DNA of 64,000 nt from Calliphora vicina (lineage: Eukaryota; Arthropoda; Insecta; Diptera; Calliphoridae): contig NC_088783.1 in the NCBI RefSeq assembly GCF_958450345.1, positions 19,099,701-19,163,700 on the forward strand. Reading direction: 5' to 3'. The notes beneath the pieces were generated by a model. The model made no database searches and was not told where the DNA came from. It saw only the letters and a program-made list of their open reading frames with translations. Position numbers and translations under genes: made by a program. Shown in pieces: positions 25,261-35,239 of the stretch; the first letter of the stretch is position 1, and every line of letters starts with the position of its first letter.

Positions 25261-26728
25261 CACAGGGCAACAAAATCTAAAAAAAATTAGAGCATTTTCC
25301 ACTACATAATTTTGATTTTGAGGTATTGTGGTTTCAGTAATGCAAATATGGTGCAAATTTTAAATTCTGAAAAATTAAGTTTTAAATTTTTTTTTAAATA
25401 AAATTTTTAATTTTTTTAACAAAAACCAAACACATGTAAAATTTACACTCAAAGTACACGATTGTAAAAGTGAGCGAATTCACTTAATTGTGAATAAATT
25501 CGAAAAGAATCCATCGATATTTATGATGAATATCTCATTTTGTTCCTATTACATGTGGCTTTACGATAAAGTAATAAATCTGAGTAATTTCTGAAGTTTT
25601 AGATTTTTCATGATTTTTTTTTTAAACAAAAAAAATTATTTTCACAAAAAAAAATATATTTTTTGCTTCAATCTGTTATTATAACTCCGAAACTACTGAG
25701 CCGATTGAAACGCAATATATATGTGAACATTTGTACATAGCATGGGCAAAATGTTTTCAAAATTCAATCAATCGAAAGATGAAAAAGTAAAATTTTGTGA
25801 AAATGATAAATATGTATATTCGACATCTCATTTTATTTCAATTCATACATTTATCCCATATTGAACTGGTTTCATTTACATATTTCATAATTAAATCAAG
25901 TTTTCATTTGCTCAAAAACAAAATTTCTTGATATTTTCTATTGAATTTTGAGTTTTGAATTTGATTATTTTGACAATTGAATATACAATTTTCGTTATTG
26001 GTTGAATTTCAAATACAAAAATTATTGAATAGATAATTTTCGAAATTGAAACACAAAAAATAACAAAAATGTGTTTTCAATTACGAAAAAAACTGTTAGA
26101 AAGTTGTTTTTATTTTATTTAAAATTTTATCAACAATATAGCTGATATTTTAAAAATAAATTTTGACCCTCCGTAGGCCCGCAATATCTAAAAAACCATA
26201 AAAAGATCGATCAAAATTAAAAAAATAAATCAATAAACCTGAATAACTCTTCAACTAATTTCAGCTCTACGCATTGGCCCCCATTGGCCCAAGCAAGCTG
26301 AACAAACGTAGATCTACTCGAAAACACCTCAGCTCATACCATGTGAAATTTCGTAACAATATCTCCAATAGTTCCCAAGATACCGAATTATTTAAAAAAA
26401 AAAGTTTCTAAACCACGCTGTTTTCGATTTGCCGTTTTCGATTTGCCAAAAAAAACACAAAGTTTGCTATTATCACGTAAAAAATATATTTTTTGCTTAT
26501 ATTTGTTATTATAACTCCGAAATGCAATATATAAACAGATTAAAGATTAAATAATTTCGGACTAACCCTTTTTGAGTTATCATAAATTATGTGGCGAAAC
26601 GTCTAAAAAAATTCACAATTTTAGAAAAAAAAATTTGGAACAAATTTGTACTACTGGACCCATAATACATCAAAATTAAGTAGTGGTTTAAAAAGCCTTT
26701 AAAATTTTTTCGATTTTGTTGCCCTTGT
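25261..26728. mobile_element. 1.47-kb TA-flanked element with GGGCAACAAAATC ends
   Basis: The left end is CACAGGGCAACAAAATC and the right end, on the opposite strand, ACAAGGGCAACAAAATC. TA lies at 25259-25260 and 26729-26730. The interior carries GAATTCACTTAATTGTGAAT and ACTCCGAAACTACTGAGCCG, both repeated at 45.8-46.6 kb. A younger repeat (about 25810-26100) sits inside it. No ORF was found. Confidence 0.65.
25830..26085 (+). repeat. Young repeat, copy 1 (partner at 62355-62602)
   Basis: This is nearly identical over about 210 bp to the second copy (for example TTTCTTGATATTTTCTATTG and GAATATACAATTTTCGTTAT). The last 45 bp (26041-26085) lie in opposite orientation relative to copy 2. The near-identity implies recent mobility or gene conversion. 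Confidence 0.8.
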
Positions 26729-27045
26729 TAATATTTAAAGACTGTGGTTTTTTGCACTGGAGGAAATGGTGACTTGTATAGGCGGAATCCTATATAATTC
26801 ATATCTGCATTATTTGGAGATCACTGCAACAAAATTGTTTTATTTGTTATTGGAATGTAATTTAGAACACTGTTATAAATTTAAATATTGAAGAAAAATA
26901 TAAAGTTTTAAAAAAGCATTTTTCTTATACATTTCATACACATTTTCTTTTAAAATAAACTTATTTTGAATAAATTTCCCTAATAAATACAATATAAAAA
27001 TAGTCAAATTATCTAGTACATCAAAAATATTTCACATACACTTAC

Positions 27046-27568
27046 CTCTACCACTGCGTCCCACAAAACGTAAATCGTTGAATTTCGCCACTTGATTCTT
27101 CATCACTGCCGTCGAATTTCTCAACTCAGCACAATAGTTCTCATCGTTGCCCGCTCGCACCGTCACCATTGTACCGTCCATGATGTCGCCCAATGAGACA
27201 ACCTTAAATGCCACCGGCAGCGTTTTATTCGAACGCCAGTGTGGCGGCAATACGGTGCAAACGAACAGCGGACTACTGGTGCGTATCAGTTCGCCCGGAT
27301 GTTCGGTGAGAAAATCACCGAGTGTGCGTTCGGCCAAAATGTCCGAAGTCATTTTGGTGTAGGCCTCATTGAGTAGTTGTGCTGCTGTGGGCGGAGTATT
27401 TTGTTCTGTGCTGTTGTTGTTGTTGCCATTTGATGAATTGTTGTTGTTGGCATTTGTATTTGACGAACTGTTGTTGTTATTGTTCTGGCTATTGTTGTTG
27501 TTATTATTGGCTGTGGCCGTATTGTTGGTATTGGCCGTGCCATTTGTTGTTGTGGTTGTGAGATGCAT
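27046..27568 (-). CDS. RUNX transcription factor, exon 1: leader and N-terminal Runt domain
   Basis: This exon encodes residues 1-174 plus the first base of codon 175. Residues 1-60 are low-complexity Asn/Thr/Ser. The Runt domain starts near residue 75 and shows HPGELIRT (90-97), LPPHWRSNKTLPVAFKVV (107-124), RAGNDENYCAELRN (138-151) and AKFNDLRFVGRSGR (161-174), all hallmark DNA- and CBF-beta-contacting blocks. The exon ends AGAG then GTAAGT at 27045. The chosen start is the ATG at 27568-27566, in a good fly context (CAAA before ATG) and encoding MHL. It is the first in-frame ATG after an in-frame TAA at 27760-27758. RUNX proteins bind TGYGGT sites with a CBF-beta partner in the nucleus. The sequence and exon pattern look more like the fly RunxA/RunxB genes than like runt or lozenge, but I cannot settle the paralogue, so no symbol is given. 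Confidence 0.95.
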
Positions 27569-27828
27569 TTTGGTGTTGTTTGTTGTGGTATGGCTCGTTG
27601 TTGTTGCTACTGCTGCAGCTGTTGTTTGAGGGGGCGTTGTGTAGTGATGGGTGTGGCCGTAATTGCCTACAACAACTTGTTTAAAGCGCACAATTTTTGT
27701 AGAATTTTTTCTCCGCCAATTTGTGTATGAAAAAGTTTTATATTTTTGTTTTTTTAATTAGTTTGTTTTAGTTTTGCTGGCTGTAGTTTTTTTTAACAAA
27801 TAATTTTCCTTTTAGTTTACAAAGCCAT
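27569..27828 (-). other. RUNX 5' UTR segment with upstream splice acceptor
   Basis: Reading the minus strand, TTATTCTCTTTGCAG ends at 27829. It is a strong pyrimidine-rich acceptor with a CTTAT branch-point candidate just upstream. The transcribed exon therefore probably runs 27828-27046 and an untranslated exon lies further right. The exon would open with ATG GCT TTG TAA, a three-codon upstream ORF. No other ATG was seen before the main start. In-frame TAA codons (for example 27760-27758) separate this leader from the CDS. The upstream donor was not identified. Confidence 0.6.
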
Positions 27829-28678
27829 CTGCAAAGAGAATAAGTTTATATTCAAAAATTATTTTTTTTTTAATTTTTTTTGTAGCTTTACTAATTTGTG
27901 TTGTTGCTTTTGTTATTTTTTTAAATCCCAAACCCATTAGAAAAAAAAGTCGTGTTGGCCACATTTGTTGGTTTGACTTTTGGCCAACAGTTTTACAAAA
28001 AACCTAAAGAAAAAATTTCAATTTCCATTAAATACTTTGTACTAGAAAAAAAAGAAACAAATTTTGTTTGTTTACCATAAATCCTTTAAATTTTTAGCTA
28101 AGTCTGTTTTTCGTTTTTGTTTTTATTAAGACTCCAAGTTTTTGTTTTCGTTTTTGTGTCAAATAGCATCACTAAATATTAAATGCTTTTGTGAAAACAA
28201 GATAAATTCGAAAAAATGTTAAAATATTAAGTAAGAAAAATGGTAATTTCTGTAGATATAATTGAAGCATATGATTTAGACGTGATATTATTGTGAAACC
28301 TTGAGATTGATTTGGGGACCAAATTCTTAACTCAAGAGTTTCTTATTGAAATTTCCCCCTGCTCCGCATTGTAGCTACTAAAAATATTCTTAACATTCTC
28401 GGATATTATTTAAACCATTCTAAGTGGGTTAATGACTTTAAAATGGGAGATGATTTTTGCGGTTCAGAAGTGATGATTTTAATACTGATAATTTCACATT
28501 ACTTTGTTTCGCTCCTTTTGAAGTAAGACATCGGGGTAACAAAAGAAACACATATATTCGTATCTGGACCAGGATAACTAGATACAGCTCCATACCTCTT
28601 CAGTTCAGATATAGAACACATATAAAAATGCTTCCATACACAATAAATATAATATTTAAGGAGAAGGTTTAAAGCATT

Positions 28679-28840
28679 CAGCCGTCAATGTAACAGGAAT
28701 ATTGGATTATGACAGAGAGCTACAGATTCTCAACGAACAACACGCATCGAATCAGGTTTGAAGCTTCAGTCGTCAATGTAACAGGAATATTAGATTATGG
28801 AAGAGGGCTACAGATTCTCAACGAACAACATGCTTTGCAT
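28679..28840 (+). repeat. Tandem duplication, 88-bp unit
   Basis: CAGYCGTCAATGTAACAGGA starts at 28679 and 28767, and both units run to TTCTCAACGAACAACA. The second unit ends at the Transib insertion site (28841). Confidence 0.85.
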
Positions 28841-29419
28841 CAGTGCACAGTGATTCCGCCCATAGGCCAAAAATAAATAAAATGATCACAAAATATTTAG
28901 ACAAAATGCAAAAAAATTTTCTCTTAAATATCCAATCTTTTTAATGGCAAACCGGTATTTACTGGAAATCTAACGGGACTTTTTAAAAATAAAATTGAAA
29001 GCATGAGCAAATATTCATTTGCAAAGCGCTGCTGAACGCTGGAAGAATAATTCAAAGCAAAAGTGCACTTCAAAACAGTCTTGCAATTGCTGTAGTATAC
29101 AAAATTAAATTATTTTCAATGAATTTTGAAGTTAAAGGTATTTATTTTATCTTTAGAAAATAATAAAAACTAACTTGTGTTGTAATTCTTGTGAAATTAA
29201 TGTTTTAGTTAACCTATATGTTTGTTACTTTTTTGTAAAACTTCATTATGTTTACTTAAAGTTTTAGTTGTGTTCCCCCAAGATTCCCCCATAGGTTTCT
29301 TTTTCATTGTATTAATCTGATTCTTAAAATAATAAAAGTGCTGAAGTTAGTTACGGAAATTTGCGGATGGGCGTGTAATCTGTAATATAATAACCCGCCC
29401 CACAGAGGGATGGCTTCAT

Positions 29420-29965
29420 ACATTTTTTTGCAAAAATTATAAGGAGTGGTTGTAGAGCGCTGAAATTTGGCACAGATAATTATATGGACCAAACTAAGAA
29501 ACAAATAAAATTTTATCAAAATCGACAACGCCCAACCCCTACTGCCCATACAATCCAAATAGATTTGTTCGCATAAAAATGTTCCTATTCAAGTAAAAGT
29601 CTAGAAATTTGGTACATATATTTTCTGAAACAAAAGAAGAACGTATGCTAAGTTTTATTAAAATCGGCCATGCCCACCGCATACCGCCCATGCAATCCAA
29701 ATGCAAAACATTTTTGAGCAAAAATTATAAGGGGTGGTCGTAGAGCATTGAAATTTGGCACCGAGAATTATATGAACTAAATTAAAAAAAAATTAAATTT
29801 TATCAAAAAAGTCCACGCCCACTGCCCATACAATCCAAATTGATTTTTTCGCATAAAATTGTTTATATCCAAGCAAAAGTCTAGAAATTTGGTACATGCA
29901 TTTATTGAAACCAAAAAGGAACGCATGTCGAGTTTGAATAAAATCGGTCACGCCCATACATAGAT
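29420..29965. repeat. Tandem block, about 288-bp units with half-unit similarity
   Basis: GCAAAAATTATAAGGRGTGG recurs at 29430 and 29718. GAAATTTGGYACA recurs about every 145 bp, and each half ends with a CGGYCAYGCCCA-type phrase. It lies inside the second Transib relic. Confidence 0.75.
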
Positions 29966-30479
29966 AAGAATTTTTTGGATATTTCGTTTATTATTCGACA
30001 AAAAATGTTAAGTTTTCATCCTGTTCCGAAAACTATTCTTTTTTTTAATCGAAACAAGACACTCCCACCTTTCATTTTATTAAAAAAAGAGCTTGGGGGA
30101 TATGTGTAGCCCCACTTTTTTTCTCTTTTTTCTCCATGGAAAATCAAAAATACAATAATAATTAGAGTCTTATAGATTTGGGCATATCTTCTTAACAGTT
30201 TATGGTTTCCCCTTAATTTTTTTTATTGATGTTGAAATGTTATATTTTTCAAATATGTTAAAGGTAAATGGTATTATTAGGAAAATTATAACACTGAATT
30301 GCGTGAAAATATAAGTAAATTTTTGCTAACACCCTTGCATGGACTTTAGTTCAATTTTCTAAAAACAAAATAAATTTTTTCTTAAAACTATAAGTGTACA
30401 TTTCATCTATAAACATTTCTCTACATAATTGCATCATTTGATTGTTGAAATTAAGTGTTTGAAAAATTGACTTTTTGAC

Positions 30480-30740
30480 ACCATAATCCCTCTGTGCACC
30501 GTCTTATTTTTGCATCGGTACATAAAAATCTGATCCATGGAGCTGAGGTAAGCAAGCATGTAGTAGTGTCAATAGGTGAATTATCGGAGGAAGCAGCTGA
30601 AGCGAAAAATAAGCATATAAAACAGTTTAGATTGCAACATACCCAAATAATTTCGTGCAATGCTACAAATACAGAACTTTTAAATAGCCTGTTTTAAGTT
30701 CAGATCCATTTATTTCTGGAGGACAAACTTACCAACAAAG
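30480..30740 (+). pseudogene. Transib transposase C-terminal fragment, frameshifted
   Basis: One frame reads SVHKNLIHGAEV, then GELSEEAAEAKNKHIKQFR and NTELLNSLF. A shift near 30693 changes frame to LSSDPFISGGQ. By recall of the family, this is the C-terminal block of Transib transposase. The Glu in SEEAAEAKNK (codon about 30599-30601, or one of its neighbours) corresponds to the region of the last catalytic residue, equivalent to the RAG1 Glu. There is no ATG start and no N-terminal part, so it is a dead remnant. Confidence 0.6.
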
Positions 30741-30768
30741 AAAACAAGTAGTTTAAGTCAAGGAGTTT

Positions 30769-30816
30769 TAAATTTGATTAATATTTGATATATATATCAA
30801 ATATTAATCAAATTTA
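30769..30816. repeat. Perfect 48-bp palindrome
   Basis: Every base from 30769 to 30792 pairs with its partner in 30793-30816. The centre is TTGATATATATATCAA. It is followed by a TGTATATATGTATAT microsatellite to about 30875. Confidence 0.9.
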
Positions 30817-31259
30817 TATGTATATTAATGTGTATATATGTATATTATGTGTATATATGTATATATGTATATTAATGTCTTATTTTACCTTACTACCTTA
30901 TATTACTTAGTAATACCTCATATTGCATTATATAACTTTGTATAACTTTTTAATTTAGTTTTTTTTTCAGTGTATAATTCAATGAATTAAAATGGAATAA
31001 AAATTTACTTAAATTGTTTAAAACAAACGAATTTTCATACTGAAATATTTTATTTCAAAAATTTATAAAAACAATCTAAAAGCCAATTAACCCTTGAAAG
31101 ATCAAAGGGCTACTGTGGTTACAGTTGTTAATATTTTTTCTTAAAAATTTGCAAACTTTAAGTTCTTCGGGCATGCTATGAGGTGACAAAGCTTTTTTAG
31201 TTTTGGAGATGTTGATTATTGACCGCTTGTTCATATAAGGGAAACCACTGTGCAGTGCT

Positions 31260-33600
31260 AGATACAATAATATAGAAGGTAATGAAATTGTTGACAATAT
31301 TATAGCACGTCTGGGAAGCTGATGTGGATATGAACACACTCACTAAAGATCAGTATATAGAACTCTCTGTGGTCCGCTTTTAAGCTACCCGTCAATTATA
31401 TATAACTTCAACAATAATTGAACTTCGTTAATAAATACAACATTACTTGTCACAGATTATATTGTTAGCTCAAGACTAGGTACTAGTGGAAGAGTACAAG
31501 ATTGAACTTGTAGTATTGAGCTATCAAATAGCAGCTGATAATACAATCTACCGGACATTCTCATAAATCAATATTCCTTGAAAGGGAGTCAAGGTCTAGT
31601 CCCAATTTTATAAATAGTTTAAAAGCCACTCCCATGTAACTGAGATAGAGAGAACTAAGAGGAGTTATTTTAATCTTTTAACCAAAGTAGCAACATAAAA
31701 TATATGTCGTGGAAATGAAATTACTTTTACCTTTCACAAACATATCGTCCATCCATCTGTCCCTTCTTTTCATTTAATTTTTTTTCACATTTTTTCTATA
31801 ATGCCAATGAGTTCAGAAGAAGGTGCTTGTAATACTTTATTTATTCGACAGCTTGTCTCTGACATGGCAATCGCTAAAAAGTATTAAAATACAACGGTTT
31901 AATACCAATATAAACCATGATGACGATGATGATGGTAACAGAAATTTCGTAAAAGCAGGAGTGGCAGACGAAAAAAACGCGGTTTGTCACCTTGATTTTA
32001 CGGTTTCCATATATATTTTTTGTTGTCTTTGGCCTGGTTGTGCTAACCAAAAGAGTTAACAAAATGAGTATTTTGTTAAATCAAAATTCATGGTTTTGTG
32101 ACTTTCATCGTTAGAATCCTTAGTGAACAACATTTTTGAAGGATAAACCAAATGGCTGATGTTTTTTTGTCGTTTTTTCTATTTCAACGGAAGTGGTTTC
32201 AATTTACAATGTTGGCATTTTTCTGGGGGCACATAAAGGTTTAACGAAATTTTAGTTTATTTTTTGGAAAATTTTTTTCTAAATGCCATTAGTTTTTTTT
32301 TGTATGTTCGTTATACTGTTTTTTAAGGAGTTCGTGGACATGTATTGTTCTTTTTTTTTTTTTGTTGTTTGTAACATTTTTTTGTGATGTAGTTAAGTTT
32401 TAATTGGACTTTGGTTGGTAGTTCTTTTTTTGTGTTTTACTTCATTTATTGCTGTCTAAAGTTTTTTTTATTTTATTTGTTCTTTTTACAGACTTATGTA
32501 CCTAAATGTATAGCAGAACATACCACATGTGTTGTTAATTTTTTATACTTTTTTTTACATGTATGTATTAGAGTTCTTTAGTAAATTGGTAAAATAAAAT
32601 TAAAAAAAGGTTTTAATATTTGGTTATTTATCAGAGTCTGGCATAAAGGAATTTCAAATATTATTAAAATTTTTGACCTTTATTTAAAAAGCGGGTGGAT
32701 GTAAGAAAAGGTTGAAAATCGATTTTAAATTTTAAAAAAAGTTTGAACATTTTTAAATAAATTTGCTTAAATTATTGGATGTAAATACAGACAAACACAA
32801 CATCTGAATATTGATCTTAAAAAGTTTGTAAACGTTTTATTTGAAGATTTAAAGCCTTGGTTCAAATACGGAAACTCCTACTAATTCCAGCCCAATTCCT
32901 TAACAACACACAAATCTCAACAAACAACACAACAACACAAATCCTCAAACACAATTATGGGTTACCAGAAAAATTCACTCAAGACCAACAAAAACAACAA
33001 AAAAAAAAAAACCAAAACTGTTTGCCTTCCATAACCTCAAACGAACATCTACTGCATTAAAAGTCATGCAACAATATTGTCCCCAGAAATGAAAAATCAA
33101 AAGATTTAAGTTAAACAATACTGTTGACTACCAAAATTTTCTTCCTTACAAAATTGTTTAAGAGAATGAAGCAAATCTGTACAATAAATGCAACCTGCAG
33201 AGCTTCAACTGCAACTGTAACTGCATCTAGTCCAGCATGACTGTGGACAATGATGATGATGATGACTGCATGAGTTGCAGTTGCAACAACCTTAAATTGC
33301 CATATTAAATTATGGTAATTGTAGTATTTCTTACGTTTAAATACATTTCCGTAAAATGCAATCTACACACTATAGATTTTTCAGTTTCTTTTCTCTTCTC
33401 GAATTCTTTGCTGTATCAACATCTGGTTGGTTCGGGGAGTTGCATTCATTCATTTAATGTCCTTGTTGTTGCTGCTGTGTGACTTATGTGCGTTAAAGTA
33501 GTTTCTGTTTGACTTAATTTTTTTTTTGGGGAGATCTCGATATTAAGTGAAATGTGCTAGATGTTGATGATTTTGAAAGAATGATTTCATAAAAATTGCA
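31260..33600. other. Transposon-poor stretch upstream of RUNX
   Basis: No recognisable element or gene was found. The region 33180-33300 is less AT-rich than its surroundings, with TGCAACTGCA-like elements and a GATGATGATGATGAC run. Because it lies 4-6 kb upstream of the coding start, it is a candidate regulatory or 5'-intron region only by position. Confidence 0.35.
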
Positions 33601-33881
33601 TTTTTATATCAACCATTAACCATTAGATGGAGGTATATTGATTTTGTCATTCCGTTTAGAACACATAAAAATATTTGTCGCAAGACCACATTAGTGTATA
33701 TCGCCACCTTTAATATAACAATAGTGTATAATTTTTTTGCCATTTCGAAACAATTGAGTTTAAAATTTTTGTGTTAGTAGACATCTAGGACAAAAGTAAT
33801 ATTTCAATTGATCTTTTGACCCACTTTGTGGAAGTAGAATTTCACCAAATATTTTTTTTGCTTGTCTGCATATACACCCAG

Positions 33882-33965
33882 AGTCTATGGCGGGAATCGA
33901 ATCTGCAACCATCACATTGATAGTCCAGTGCACTATCATCTAGTCTATCGGGCACCTCTAGCTTT
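33882..33965 (-). repeat. tRNA-derived SINE head
   Basis: On the minus strand the sequence resembles a tRNA: ATAGTGCACTGGACTATCAA, then GGTTGCAGATTCGATTCCCG. GATTCGATTCC matches a Pol III B box (GGTTCGANTCC) at 10 of 11 positions. It is followed by GACTCTGGGTGTAT, shared with the copy at 36786-36862. A CCGTCCGTCTGTCTG microsatellite adjoins it. Confidence 0.6.
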
Positions 33966-34021
33966 GTCCGTCCGTCTGTCTGTCTGCTGGAAACACGATA
34001 GGGCTCAAACGAAAGGAAATA

Positions 34022-34225
34022 CACACAGCCTCAAAATTGAGTAAACACCACAAATTATTTGATTTTTTTTTAAGATAATGAAAATCCTAACATCTATCCA
34101 TCGATTAAAATTTCAAATTTTCAGTTTTCTATAGATTGGACAAAAAAAAAGATTTAAGTCTGACTATAATGATTTTCATGATCTTAAAAAAATCACCGGT
34201 GTTTACTCATTTGCTAGACGGTGTG
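34022..34225. mobile_element. TA-flanked MITE, relative of 2003-2214
   Basis: The ends are CACACAGCCTCAAAA and, on the opposite strand, CACACCGTCTAGCAAA, both followed by GAGTAAACACC. TA lies on both sides (34020-34021, 34226-34227). Confidence 0.65.
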
Positions 34226-34604
34226 TAGCCCTATGTTGGTAATGCTTGTTTGGTATTAAATATGAGCACTATCGGTCTACGATTTCACCTAGCCCATACA
34301 AATGACCCCCGGAATACTGTTTGAGCAGTCATAAATATGCAGTCAGATTATGCAGCAATTCTGATTTTGCACAAATTAGTTCTAAGTACTCTGAAACTAT
34401 GACTCGAACTTTCGCAATTGTCTTATAATAATTAATATCATGATGTAGTTGGACACAGCCAAGTTTTTCTACTAATTTTAGTGAGGATCCGTTAATAATT
34501 CATAACAAAATTGGATAAAAAATAATTTTATTTCTCAACATAGTCTCCTTCATACACTTTGTCCTACGTTTCTAAAATTTTTGAAACCCTTCAAAAAAAA
34601 GTAA

Positions 34605-35235
34605 GAGAGCTATATTCGGCTGTGCCGAATCTTATATACCCTTCACCAAATTATACTTTAAAATAAATTTTTTTAAATATTTTTCAAAATTTGTTTTTCC
34701 AAATTTTTTTAAGATTTTTTTTTTTAGTTTTTAAATTTTTTTTTTTGGAAAAAAATTCGGGTTAAAAAATATTTTTCCCGATTTTGACCCATTGTAGGTC
34801 CAACTTATAGCCTTATCTACATCGTTGCAATGGACTTTGAAATATCTATCATTAGATATCCATATTGTCTATATTAATGACTTAGTAATCCAGATATAGA
34901 TCAAAAATAGGTCAAAAATCGAGGTTGTCCCGGTTTTTTGCTCATATCTCCGTTATTTATGGACCGATTTTGCTGATTTTAAATAGCAAACTTCTCGAAA
35001 GCATGTCTGACAGAATTATTGAAGATTTGGATCCTGAAGATATCTGGGGTCTTCAGAAAATTGATTTCAACAGACAGACAGACAGACAGACAGACGAACA
35101 TGGCTTAATCGACTCCGCTATCTATAAGGATCCAGAATATGTATACTTTATAGGGTCGGAAATGAAAAATGTAGAAATTACAAACGGAATGACAAACTTA
35201 TATATACCCTTCTCACGAAGGTGAAAGGTATAAAA
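34605..35235 (+). repeat. R1 dispersed repeat, longest copy
   Basis: It opens GTAAGAGAGCTATATTCGGC, with CGAATCTTATATACCCTTCA just after, and closes CTCACGAAGGTGAAAGGTAT. The copy at 38334-38666 has the same ends in reverse. It includes a (CAGA)n tract at 35070-35095. No coding was found, so it is a non-autonomous family of unknown class. Confidence 0.7.
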
Positions 35236-35239
35236 ATAA

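Larger units (their letters stand above)
9710..27045 (-). other. RUNX intron 1 (17.3 kb, transposon-rich)
   Basis: The intron is bounded by GT at 27045-27044 and AG at 9711-9710. It holds the R1 fragments, dispersed-repeat copy B, the hAT relic with its nested MITE, further MITEs, the 117-bp tandem pair and the 1.47-kb TA-flanked element listed separately. Stretches with nothing recognisable beyond AT-rich DNA and short microsatellites are 9.71-11.2, 15.1-17.0, 19.6-22.4 and 24.6-25.2 kb. No further exon was detected. Confidence 0.85.
28846..31252 (+). mobile_element. Second Transib-type relic, with 5-bp target duplication
   Basis: The left end begins CACAGTGATTCC and the right end, on the opposite strand, CACAGTGGTTTCC. 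Both carry the CACAGTG heptamer. The five bases CAGTG occur directly outside each end (28841-28845 and 31253-31257), the duplication length known for Transib. Beyond about 20 bp the ends diverge. The interior holds the transposase C-terminal fragment at 30480-30740 and a foreign tandem block at 29420-29965. The end pairing rests on the heptamer, the duplication and the enclosed coding fragment together. Confidence 0.65.

Noticed and set aside
24632..26750. Three TGTGGTTT RUNX-type binding sites (24632, 25327, 26743) in intron 1, as autoregulation
   Set aside because: Such 8-mers are expected a few times by chance in a window this size, and one lies inside a transposon.
27147..27629. Plus-strand ORFs opposite RUNX exon 1 (Leu/Val- or Cys-rich)
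   Set aside because: They are shadows of the Asn/Thr-rich and Runt coding strand.
27569..27691. Upstream extension of the RUNX reading frame to a GTG at 27691
   Set aside because: GTG is not a normal eukaryotic start. The frame stops at 27760-27758 and has no ATG before 27568; the Thr/His codons come from CA-rich leader sequence.
33882..33965. Functional tRNA gene
   Set aside because: No complete cloverleaf or clean A box could be drawn, and a second decayed copy at 36786 points to a SINE.
33842..34044. Overlapping 60-codon ORFs on both strands
   Set aside because: They fall on the tRNA-derived SINE and its CCGTCTGTCTG microsatellite.
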